DNA of 64,000 bases. Source: Larix kaempferi. Lineage: Eukaryota > Streptophyta > Pinopsida > Pinales > Pinaceae. Numbering within the stretch: position 1 is the first letter of the stretch; each line of letters opens with the position of its first letter. A program made the position numbers and the translations under genes. Below the pieces are notes generated by a model. It made no database searches. It was not told the origin of the DNA and saw nothing but the letters and a program-made list of their open reading frames with translations. Location: the NCBI GenBank assembly GCA_027924585.1, contig BSBM01000423.1:4439501-4503500 (forward strand). The letters run 5' to 3'. Shown in pieces: positions 50,759-61,390 of this stretch.

Positions 50759-50763
50759 CCTTG

Positions 50764-53700
50764 GATTGATAGATAACCCTATACTCAACTATCTATGTCA
50801 AGATAAATATAGTTTTAATGTGAAATTTGTTCTTTTTTTTTTCTATTTCCATGTTTTTATACTAATCATCATATTATAAATTCGTATGCAAGCACCATCA
50901 TTCTTTTTACATTCACTATGACCACCTTTTTCCTTCCATCCTCCTACACCACACATCCCATAGTGTTAACACAAAAAATAACACCCTTCATAGTGTAGGG
51001 CGGAAATACAGTCTAATATTCGCCTAGAACATGAAGACATAAATTAAGCACATGAAGAGACACGATCTCTTTTTCTAACCACTACCTTCATAAATGAAAT
51101 ATATGAATTAAAACCCAACTAGCCTAAAAGGGGTAATATTCAGTGATTGAATTTCCCATCAAAATCTAAGACCAAGTATCCAACAAAGTTAAAGTGGAAG
51201 GAAAATACACGGCATATGTATTTTGGGCATAAAATCATGAATTAATCATGTAAATGCTTGAAAAACTATGGAAAAGTGGACAATTAAAGAAATTAAGTTG
51301 AAATTCTCACCCAACATTAAGAAATTCACCCTAGTCACCTAAATCCATAAGCTATATAAGAAAGAATTTGGGGTGAAGTTAAACACACATGGAAAGAGCA
51401 AAGTTATGCTTTAGGATTAAGAAAGGAACTCTTTTGCTTTAGAGATTTTGGTGATCAAGGGCTTGGAATGTGAAGGAGTGGATCTAAACAAAGGAGGAAG
51501 AAATCATCTCCATGGCAAGGGTTGTAAGTATTTTATTCTTTGAATTAATATGGATGAATTTAGTTCCCCCCCCCCACCCCCAATTTATTGTGATAATCAA
51601 TTGGTAGGAAATTAGATCTAGTTCTTATTCCTTAAAGTTTATTTTTAGAAGAAGTAGAAGAGGGTATTGCATGTGAATGTTTAGGTTTCATGGAGGATCT
51701 AAGGAGCTACAAAGATCAGCTACCATTGAGATTCATTGAACAAGACACTACAATAGATATTCCTCATACCTCCTACCCTATTTCAAAATCTTTGGAAATA
51801 ATATTTTTCTCTTAGGAAGGTTGTAATAATTCTTTCATACTGTTGGCAATGGAATTCACCATTCCATTGGTAATTAGGTGATCTTTAGCTTTTCTGTAGA
51901 AAACCCATCTATTGGATTGATGAACATACTAGGGAGATGGTTTACTTTTTAGGATTTATTCTCCTTAATTTGGTGTCCTTGGTTAAAATTCTTGCTCTAG
52001 ATCTGTAAATATCCCATGTAGGAGAATATTAGGGAAAATTAAGTAGATTTGGAACATTTATGCTCAATTTCTTAGATGAATATCCCAAATCATGACACGG
52101 AGTTGTACTTGATGGCCTAATAGTGGCGATTTCAACCTAAAGTCGTTAAATTAAGGTCTAAATAGGTGAATTTGCTCCCTAAAGTAACCTTTATCAAGCC
52201 AATAAGAGCAACTGCACCTTATAAGTGGGTTTTTTAGCTCATTTTTTTAATTTCTTTTCAAATTTTTGCTTGCACATGAGAGTTAGAAAGTCATTTTGTA
52301 GCATTTAGATCCTTAATTGCTCTTCCAATAGCTTAATTATGCTAATTACACGAAGATATTAAGGGTTAATTTACTAGTTTGCTAAAAAAAATCAAACAAA
52401 ACAATTGTAGATCACTACTCTACACAAGATTTAGGCTTATAATTTATTGAAGATATTGAATTTGTAGACCTGTAAGACATCTTAGATCACTATATGGATC
52501 AGTTTGAAGCATTTTTAAAAGAATTTGGACCAATTTATTTGAGAAATTTTCAGTTTGGAAACCTCCAAAATAAAAGAAAATGACTTAGTAATTAGGTGAA
52601 TTTCTTATTTGGGATTTTTGAATTGATGTTTAATAGTCATAATTAGAGGAATTTGTTGTTGTAATATTCAAATTTCTTGCAATAAATAGTTTATGAGATC
52701 TACATATCCTATTTTCTTGCATCTTTGAGCAATCTTGCATACGAGAAACATGGATATCAATTGTAAAGAATTTTGAGTTTTACAATCATATCTGACCTCT
52801 GTGTATCCTGTGTGCTTGCACCTTTGAGTGATCTTACATATGAGAAACATGGATCTCAAGTGTAAAGATGCTTGAATTTTAGAATCATATCTGAGATCTG
52901 TGTATCCGTTGTGCTTATGCCTTTGTGCGATCTTGAACATGAGAAACATGGATCTCAAGTGTAAAGAGTTTGAGTCTTAGAATTGTGTCTAAGCTTTGTG
53001 TATCATATGTGCTTGTGCCTTGTGAAATCTTGCACATAAGAGACAAAGATATTCATTGTAATAAGATTTGAATTCATTAGCTTGAGAAAGTTTTCAGTTT
53101 AAGAGTTCCAACAATTAAAGAAATTACTTTAAATGATTATGTAACTTTCTCACATGGAACTTTTGAATTGACGATTAATCAAAATTAAAATGAAATAATT
53201 GCTTCAATATTCAATTTATTTAAATTTTTTGCATTAATCTCCAATCACTGATTATCTATTTATATTTGGAGGATTGGTTTCAACATTTCAAAAGAGTATT
53301 ATACAATTTGGAAATTGAAATAGAATCATGTTTTCTAGTTTTACACTAGTTTGAAAACTTCTTGGAAAAAGAAGAACATTGAAGAATTTTCATTGAATTT
53401 GTTTTCCTGATTAATAGAATTGAATTAGTTTGGACATGTCATATGTTTGAAATCAGCCTATTAAACATGTGTTGTAGATTTGGAAACCTTTTGGAAAAAG
53501 AAAGATAGTTAAATGTTATCATTTTAAAATCTTTCTTTTTCAATTGAAAATAATGATTCAGTTTTGAGAAATTGCAAATTATATTTCTAACCGAGAATTG
53601 AAGAACCTCTTACCTTGTTATTAATTTAGAATTTCATTGGAAATAAATATAGATTTAGTGAGCATGTTTGGATTGAATGATGAATCTACATATTGAGTCA

Positions 53701-54679
53701 CATAAATACCATTAGTTTCACCATCATACCTTCGAAACTAAGCAAACTACCCTAAGAATGAATGCTTTAATCTAAAAATAATCAAAATTTCATTTCGATA
53801 TATCAACCACAAGATTAGGGTAGGGCCTTGGGTTAAGAGTGGAGAGTTAACATCTCCAAGGCCACAAAGTTTTAAAACTAAGAACCACTAATGAGTGAAA
53901 ATCTATTAGCATCAAGGAGTGCTTTCCAGGAAATAACTTCTAAAGCATGTGTTAAGCACGGGGTCAATATGAATAAGTGAAAGAGGTACCCCCCTTTTGA
54001 TTATTTGGTGGGATATAATCACACTGCAATGTTCTAGTAAAGTGACAAGTCCTCGGGGTGACATCAATTTGTTGGAATATCTAGTCTATCTGATTTATCT
54101 TATTTTATGACTGTTAGGCCTGTTTGTCGATTATGAAGTAGTAACCATAGTTTTTATTCCTAGGAAATCATGCAAGGTATTGTAAGTGGGGAACACTTGC
54201 GGTACCTAAGACATACATAATATCTCCATTTCAGATCCTTGGGAAGGTGTTGGATTAATGCAATTACTTGCACCCTTGGAAATTGTTGTGTGGAATTTTA
54301 GTGTAACTATTTCTCATACCTTCATCTAGTAATTGTTGAGGATTGAGACCCCTCAGTATCTACTATTTCAAAAGAACTCCTAATTTGGCTCTTCACTAAA
54401 CTTTGTTTTTTTGGAAAAGTAGTTTTCTTGCTGAATTTATTAGGACATTTATAATTGGATGAAATTTTGATTTTTGTTGAGTCTAGTTGGCCTTAGAATT
54501 GTTTCATTGTATTTTACATATAATAATAAACAAGACCTTACTTAAACTTCTAAGTGTTTAATCTCTTGATCCACCATTCAAGATGATAGTGAGGTGAGTC
54601 ACTATAGTTTGAAGGCCTCGATACATCATGGAAGTGCATACAAGAATCACACTATAGTGAATCAGAAACATGACTACTT
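50764..54679. other. AT-rich region without recognised genes
   Basis: No ORF with a known domain. A C-rich run lies near 51567 and a 100-bp tandem repeat at 52700-53095. The stretch from 53100 to 54600 shows nothing further that I can identify. Confidence 0.55.
52700..53095. repeat. 100-bp tandem repeat, four copies
   Basis: Units start at about 52700, 52800, 52900 and 52998, sharing TGTGTATC, 'GTGCTTGTGCCTTTG' variants and 'GAGAAACATGGATCTCAAG'. An ORF on the minus strand follows the repeat and is not taken as a gene. Confidence 0.88.
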
Positions 54680-55359
54680 TTGAACTCAATCAATATTACT
54701 AGAGAAGAACATCATCAAACTGTTTCTCAAAATTCATCATCATATAACCAATCGAACACAAATTTTGTTGATGAGCTTGGTCCAGTTGACATTGAAACAT
54801 TAGAATATCACACGAATGTTCATGTAAATTCAACTTTAACATATCCTTCATCCCAGTCATACTTGTTGTTAGTAAGCCACCATAAAATATACCTCTTTTT
54901 GAAAGTTTGAAATACATGCAAAGCACGCCACTTTATCCCTTAGCTTCATCAAGAGATCAAGGGATCGCACCAATGAAAACTCAAATGGATGCATGGGGGA
55001 ATAATACTTCCACTTTGACCACCATACAAATGCCAACAATTAATGTTCATGTCACTAATATGAAATCAAATCCCACTTCAGCGCTAGTTGTTGCACTTCT
55101 GGGTGCAAATCCTGGAAGCACATCCACTTCTTTCGCATGTATCCCTACTAGTGGGTATGCCTTATCAAATATGGGTTTATCATATGGTTGGGTTGGTCAA
55201 GGTAAAACCACAAAAGGAAGCTACCAAAATCCTCTTGGTATACCAAATAATTGGTCAGGTTCTACTTCTGAGGGAAACCCTTTAGAATGGAATGCTAATA
55301 TTCCTAGAAGAAGCACCGGACCTTGGAATGTGAATGCCAATTGGAGCTATTCTCCATAG
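54680..55359 (+). CDS. Unidentified Asn/Ser/Thr-rich ORF pair
   Basis: Two ORFs in different frames, 54680-54910 (76 codons, starts MNSINITREEHHQT) and 54907-55359 (150 codons). The second is rich in Asn, Ser, Thr, Gly and Trp (NPLGIPNNWSGSTSEGNP, NVNANWSYS). I do not recognise a domain. Composition is like the low-complexity ends of some Gag proteins. It lies just left of Copia-H and may be a fragment of an older element. Confidence 0.25.
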
Positions 55360-55452
55360 ATTGGAAATAATGTCTTGGGGGGTTATCCTCCACTTTATAC
55401 TAGCACGATTCATAGGGGAAATCAATATTTTCCAACAAGTATTATGCCAAGA

Positions 55453-56894
55453 AGTTACTATTTTTTTTTTTATTATCGTAATGCAGAGTTATAGTAGTAC
55501 TTGAAATCAAATGAATAATCAACAAACATAAGCATTCACATGAGACACAGTATTTACCTTGGGGAAACCCTCTAGTAGTTGAGGGAGAAAACCCCGACAA
55601 AATCCTGCTTAGAATATTGATAGATAGCAGAGAATGTCTTTACAATGAGCAGATTACATCAAGCACTTTTGCTTCATTATCAGAGAGAAATACCAAGCAC
55701 CCCTGGTTCATTATCATAGAGAAATACCAAGCACCCATGGTTCATTATCAAACAGAAATACCAAGCACCCTTGGTGCAATCACAAAGCAAGAGATAAAAT
55801 GGAAGAATATAACTCAAAATAATAGCTTGAACAAAATCAATTCACTGATTTTGGTCACATGCACAATGAATGCAAATTTCCTTCAAGAGAGAAGAGAATT
55901 CGCTCTCACATCGAATTCATCAATCTTGCATAACACACACACACGCACATATATACCATACTTATCATGCTTTGGCTTCTATTTTCATCCTCTGACTTCA
56001 AGATGAACTCACCATTCATCTGGATGCTAGATCACTTAGGTGGCTAACTCAAGTGTCATCATGTAAGTGTCATAACTCAAGTGTTCTAAATAAAGTGTCG
56101 CAACTCAAGTGTCATAACTAAGTGATGTCTTTTAGCTCAACTTAAGTGTTGACATGCAAAATGCTTTAGTGCACTAGATCTTATTTATTAACACTTAGTT
56201 AATTATTTTAACTTAAGTCCTTCTTGATAACATCACTGAAGTGAACAATTTGATTTCTCCTTTAATTAATTGAAGTATTTCTTTCTAACATCACTGAAGT
56301 TTAACAATTCAAGTTCTCTCTTATTTAACTGAAGTCCTGAGCAAATCGAGTTCTCTCTTATCTTATCACTTCTTATCTTTATTTGTTGTATTATCTGCAT
56401 GGTCCATATGTTCCATCTTTAATTTATCTATCATATCAAATATACTAAGGATATTTTTTCCAATGATGTGAAAATCTTGTTCTACTATTGTTCCAAGTGG
56501 CCATATGCTAAAGTAATTCACTCTAGAGGTGGTCAGTATCTAATGGAGACTTAATAACTCAACCATGGTCAGTATTACATCACACACCATTCATGCTTTG
56601 ACATGCAAAGCATTACCTCAACACATGAAGCACCACCTCAACACATGAGGATCCATCTTGGCACATAGGATCTTAGTCTTGACAAACAAGATTGTACAAC
56701 ACCATCACTTTGACATACAAAACACTTACCTCAACACATGAGGCTTATTCATTCTTGAGTCCAACTCAATATTCTTCTCCCAAGTTTCCTGAGTCCAACT
56801 AAGGATCCTATAAGGCACTACCTTGACAAATGATGCTCAATATTGGCACACACGATTGAATTGGAGAATGACTCATGATGCTATAACTTTAACA
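55453..56894 (-). repeat. Copia-H 3' LTR
   Basis: The right end TTTAACA at 56894 adjoins the polypurine tract. The left end is blurred by a T-run. Inside are a 33-34 bp direct repeat ('GAGAAATACCAAGCACCC', about 55684-55790) and, at 56593-56769, a series of inverted repeats with loop ACANA. Confidence 0.75.
56593..56769 (-). repeat. Copia-H LTR: inverted-repeat series with loop ACANA
   Basis: Stems in order on the plus strand: ATGCTTTG/CAAAGCAT around ACATG (56593); CCTCA/TGAGG around ACACA (56636 and 56729); ATCTTG/TAGGAT around GCACA (56655, two G-T pairs); AGTCTTG/CAAGATT around ACAAA (56675, one G-T); TTTG/CAAA around ACATA (56709); TTGAGT/ACTCAA around CCA (56755). Confidence 0.8.
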
Positions 56895-56896
56895 CT

Positions 56897-57551
56897 CCCT
56901 CTCAGTGAGGGAGGCATTCTCTACCATGCCAAGCTTGTATTGGAAATACCTATACTTTGTCAAGGATAGAGGCTTAGTCAACATCTCTACTATCTACTCA
57001 CTAGTAGAAATGTACTGAAGTCTTATGGAACCTATCTGGACCATGTCTTTGATGTAGTGGTATTTCATCTCAATGTGTTTCGATATGTCATGTAACACAT
57101 GGTTTTATGATAGCTTAATGTAGCTCTAATTGTCAGAGCGAATGACAGTTGTCTAAAGCTTCTCACCGAACAAACCAACAAGTAGATTCCTAATCCATAT
57201 AGATTCTCGACAGAAGGTACTAGCTACAATATACTTTGCTTCTATAGTACTCTAGGCTACAGAGCCCTGCCTCCTGCTGGACCAAGAGATCATAGCTTAT
57301 CCCAAGCTAATACACAATCTGGATGTACTCTTTAAGTCCACAATACTACCACGCCAGTCAGAGTCAGCATAACCAAGTAGCATCACTCCTCCACGAGAAG
57401 CATATCTGAGTCCATAAGCAATAGTACCTCGAATGTATTTAAGCACATGCTCGGCAACAACCCAATGTCTATGTCTTGGTTCATACATGAACAGACTCAA
57501 GATACTCACTGCATAACATATGTCTGGTCTACTATGTATCAAATACATCAA
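56897..57551 (-). pseudogene. Copia-H RNase H
   Basis: 57551-57297 is open (YLIHSRPDICYAVSILS, RYIRGT-like VLKYIRGTIAYGL, YADSDWRGS with the catalytic Asp). Then comes a stop, SWSSRRQGSVA, and the Glu motif decayed to STIEAKY. The closing block (VEMLTKPLSLTKYRYF) reaches about 56900. Several stops. Confidence 0.78.
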
Positions 57552-58394
57552 GGAACCAGTGAGCTATCTATAAATGCTGGGATCCACTAGATATGATCCA
57601 AAATATGACTCATGTAGTTTCTTCAGATTAGAAACCATTGGTGTAGACATGGATTTACAATCCATCATACCAAACATGTGCAACACATCAACTTATATGT
57701 ACTTTCCTTTTGAAAGAAAGATCTCATCTTTACTTTTCCAAACTTACAGACAAATAAAGTAGTGCATAAGACCCAAGTCTTTCATTTCGAACTCAGAAGT
57801 GATCTCCCTCTTACACCGAGCTATCTATTGTTCCTATCCAGTAAGGAACAAGTCATCAACATAGAGAACCAAGATTAGTGGTTGGTTCTTCACAACTTTG
57901 AAGTAAAGGTTGGGGTCAACTTCACTTTTGGATAAGCCCAAGCTTTGAAGATAACTGTCAATCCTTGAATACCAAGCCCTCGGGCCCTACTTAATCCCAT
58001 ACAAGGATTTCTTAAGTTTGCATATATCGGACTCCTTCACATGAACTACAAACGCCTCAGTTTGTTGTATGTATACTTCTTCCTCAAATTCACCATTGAT
58101 AAAGGCATTATTCACATCCATTTGGTTAATATTCCACCCCATAACTGAGGCAAGTGAAATCATTGCTCGAATAGTAGTGTACCTAGACATAGGAGAAAAT
58201 GTCCCATCATAGTCTATCCCTTCTTTATGTGAGAAACCATGAGCCACAAATATTTCTTTATATTTTTCAATGTTTTCATCGGCAGCATGTTTGATTTTAT
58301 AAATCCACTTGGAAAATATTGTTGACTTCGCTTCAGGTTTAGGAACCACTTCCCACACATCATTCTTCATGATGGATATGTATTCTTCTACCAT
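57552..58394 (-). pseudogene. Copia-H reverse transcriptase
   Basis: 58394-57987 is open: NDVWEVVPKPEAK, FVAHGFSHKEGIDYDGTFSP, NQMDVNNAFINGEFEEEVYI and CKLKKSLYGIK. After a TAG, the frame continues with PRAWYSRIDSY, the catalytic LYVDDLFLTG (near 57860) and SEFEMKDLGLMHYF. The palm motif is intact, but at least four stops follow. Confidence 0.82.
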
Positions 58395-58754
58395 GGAATC
58401 TTTCCATACTTGGTGCTTAGTATCTTCCTCATAGGTGGTGGGTTATGAATCATTGATGTGACTCATATGTGCTACATTTCCTAAATATATTTCAGGACTC
58501 ATTTGCTCTATGGATGTGCCTGATGGTGCTCCATGATTTTATGTCTCTTGCATAATGTCTCGACACCAAGCATATATCCTCTTAGCAGGAGGTTCATCAA
58601 GCGATCTTTCTACAAATTCTATTGGCTCTTCAAGATCAAGTCGATCTAAGGACTCTTATAGCTTATCCCTCTCAACATATGAAAAAGGAGAACCAGAACC
58701 TATATCCTCCATCATGGTAGTCTCATGCTCCTCCATATATAAATCACATTGAAG

Positions 58755-59773
58755 TTATTTAGAGTGCTTGAGGGAAACCTCTTCATGAAATGTGACATCT
58801 ATGTTGACTTCAATGTGGATTTGTCTTGGAACATAGATTTTATAAGCTTTGGAGAATTCTCTATATCCAACAAATATGCCTTTATTTTCAAATGGATCCA
58901 TCTTTTTCCTCTTCTCTTTAGGCACATGAATGTAAACAGGACAACTGAAAATATTCAAGTGTCCAACATCTAGTTTTTCACCAATGAAAACTTCTTCAAG
59001 AGTATTTTCTCCTAGGATAGCATGAGGAATTCTGTTATGTATATAAACATTAGTGCTAGTGGCTTTTGCCCATAAGGAAGAGGGAATATCTTGATCACAC
59101 ATCATAGCTTTTGCAACCTCACCAATTTTTCTATTCTTTCTTTCAACAATCCCATTCTGCTGGGGGTTATAAGGTACAATCAGTTGTCTTCTTATCCCTG
59201 CCTCTTGGAAGAATTCATTAAAGTCACGAGACTTGAAATATCCTCCATTATCTTATCTCAAAGCATGAATGTGCTTTCTAGTCTGATTCTCAACCAATGC
59301 TTTAAACTCTTGAAACGTGTTGAACGTTTCACTCTTTTCCTTCAGAAAATAGATCCAAGACTTGCGAGAGGATTCATCTATGAAATCACATAGTACAGAT
59401 AACCACTCAAGGATGGTGCAGACATGGGACCACATAGATATGAATGGATGAAGTCCAGGATCCCTTTAGATCTTTTAGTACTATTTGGAAAGATTTTGTT
59501 TATGTTCTTCCCAAGAGCACAACCTCTACAAATAACATCATGCTCAGATTGAATTGCAGGCATACCTTTTACCATCTTCTGTAAGTTGGGTAGAGATTTG
59601 AAATGAAGATGACCAAGACTCCTATGCCACAGTTCACAAGGATTGATTGTGTCATGGATCATGGCTTTAATGAACTTTCCAGGAACTTTGTAGAGATCTC
59701 CCTCTCTAACTCCAATTGCAGCTGCAGAATTCAAGCATGAATTCTTAGTCCACAAGAGCACTTTGTTGTCCAT
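58755..59773 (-). pseudogene. Copia-H integrase
   Basis: 59773-59378 has the pre-integrase zinc motif (LWHRSLGHLHF, CRGCALGK) and the first Asp position as Tyr (HSYLCGPM). 59435-59253 continues the core (FIDESSRKSWIYF). After a TAA, DNGGYF and QQNGIVERKNR give the second Asp and the Glu. 59105-58755 has the C-terminal block (SCPVYIHVPKEKRKKMDPF, GIFVGYREFSKAYKIY). Loss of the first catalytic Asp and the stops make it inactive. Confidence 0.82.
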
Positions 59774-59792
59774 AAAGATTACTCTGAAATCT

Positions 59793-60338
59793 TTATCTTC
59801 TATAACTAAAATAGACAGGAAGTTTTTTCTTTAGAGTCCCAGAAACATACAACATATCATCAACATGGAGTACATCACCTGAATTCAATTGAAAGGAAGC
59901 AGATCCAAATCCTTGGATCAAATAGGTAGTATTATCTCCAAGCTCCACCTGATAGGAGAACTTCTTTTTCTTTAGATTTGAGATAGTGACCCTATATCCA
60001 GTCATGTGTTTTGATGTGCCACTATCCACCAGCCATGTCTCAGCACTAGTGGTAATGGATCCAACTAGAGCCAAGACAAGATAGTACTCCTTCCTTGTCT
60101 CTTGATCATTTGAATAATTATTTGTTGTAGGTTCATCTTTTGTAGCAATAGAAGCATGAAATCTACCCTTGAAATTTCCTCTTTTCTTTGCACGACAGTC
60201 TCTTGCAAAGTGGCCCTTCTTATTGTAGTTGAAGCATTTGACTTTAGACTTATCAAAATTCTTGTTGTATTCTTTTTCCTTTTGATGAGGAGAATTATTT
60301 TGAGAAAAGGATTTATTTCCCCTCTTTTTTCTTTCCAT
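59793..60338 (-). CDS. Copia-H Gag C-terminus and protease
   Basis: 181 codons. A lysine and asparagine-rich start is followed by a damaged knuckle, CFNYNKKGHFARDC, in which the second Cys is Tyr. Then a spacer and the retropepsin site WLVDSGTSKHMTGY, with the copia blocks VELGDNTTYLIQGFGSA and VLHVDDMLYVSG. The frame is lost shortly after. Confidence 0.78.
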   Translation of the reverse strand: MERKKRGNKSFSQNNSPHQKEKEYNKNFDKSKVKCFNYNKKGHFARDCRAKKRGNFKGRFHASIATKDEPTTNNYSNDQETRKEYYLVLALVGSITTSAETWLVDSGTSKHMTGYRVTISNLKKKKFSYQVELGDNTTYLIQGFGSASFQLNSGDVLHVDDMLYVSGTLKKKLPVYFSYRR

Positions 60339-60943
60339 AAGAGCAAGGTTCTCTTCTTTAGAGGAAGCAGATTTGCTTTGAATTCTCCCTTATTCTTGAA
60401 GGAAATCATGCCACAGTATTTCAAATTTTGGTTGCACTTATAGACTATTAATAGCATCCAAGAATGTCTCCCATGAGGTTGGAAGACCATTGACAATATT
60501 CTAAATAATATCATCATCATCAATAGTAACTCCAATGCTCATGAGTTGATCTCTTACTTGAGAGATATGTGTGAAGAAGGAAGCAACAGTTTCTTCCTTC
60601 TCCATTTTAGATTACGAAGCTTGTTCTTCAGGGATCTCTTTTGACTAGGAGCCTTCTTCTCATAAATATTTTTCAAGGTGTCGAAGCACTCCTTTGCAGT
60701 ATTCAATGGCATAATGACCGACATCAAATTGCCTTTCACGGAATCATAAATGATTCTCCTTTCTTTGGCTTGATTCTTCTTGAAAGCAATGTGCTCAGCA
60801 TTAGAAGTAGGCTCTTCAACAACATTGGATATGTATCCATCTAGATCATGCTTTTCTAGGATATTTAGAATCCTAACATTTCAAGTATTGAAGTTCGAAG
60901 TTCCTTCAAGTCAATATTCTAGTCTTACTAAGATTGAAGCCAT
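60339..60943 (-). pseudogene. Copia-H Gag N-terminal part
   Basis: From ATG 60941-60943 (MASILVRLEY): UBN2-type Gag with EGTSNFNT, VRILNILEKHDLDGYIS, FKKNQAKERRIIYDSVK and then CFDTLKNIYEKK. Stops and at least two frameshifts occur before the knuckle ORF. Confidence 0.72.
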
Positions 60944-61030
60944 TATTCTTCAAGTATTGTGATCAAATTTTTCCACTCGGGATCAACATAGGTTCAAGCT
61001 TAACTGCAAAACTTAGATCATTCACACCCT

Positions 61031-61044
61031 GAGCTCTGATACCA
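61031..61044 (-). other. Copia-H primer-binding site
   Basis: The minus strand reads TGGTATCAGAGCTC directly next to LTR end TTAACA; an exact Met-tRNA type site. Confidence 0.88.
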
Positions 61045-61335
61045 TGTTAATTTTTTTATCTTAATGAGGAATTATAGTAGTACTTGAAATCAAATGAATA
61101 ATCAACAAGCATAAGCATTCACATGAGACACATTATTTACCATTGGGAAACCCTCTAGTACTTGTGGGAGAAAACCCCAACAAATCTTCCTTAGAATATT
61201 GATAGATAGTAGAGAATGTATTTACAATGAGAAGATTACATCAAGAACCCTTGGTGCAATATTAAAGAGAAATACCAAGCACCCCTGGTGCAATCATAGA
61301 GCAAGAGAGAAGATGGAAGAATATAAATCAGAAAA
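61045..61335 (-). repeat. Copia-H 5' LTR, truncated
   Basis: Matches 55453 to about 55800. Similarity fades between 61335 and 61390, so about 1.1 kb, including the region with the hairpin series, is missing. Confidence 0.78.
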
Positions 61336-61390
61336 ATATCATGCAACTCAGAAGAATAATTGTTGTTATTGGAATACAACCTCAAACCCC

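Larger units (their letters stand above)
55453..61335 (-). mobile_element. Copia-H: degenerate Ty1/copia element
   Basis: The left LTR 55453-56894 (about 1.44 kb) shares its first 340 bp with 61045 to about 61335-61390, where the right LTR is truncated. On the minus strand the primer-binding site TGGTATCAGAGCTC abuts the right LTR, and the polypurine tract GAGAGGGAG abuts the left. Gag, protease, integrase, RT and RNase H follow in copia order with many stops. No target duplication is recoverable because the right end is lost. Confidence 0.85.

Noticed and set aside
52668-52958. 96-codon ORF with repeated LRSMFL-type units
   Set aside because: It follows the 100-bp DNA repeat and breaks where the repeat diverges.
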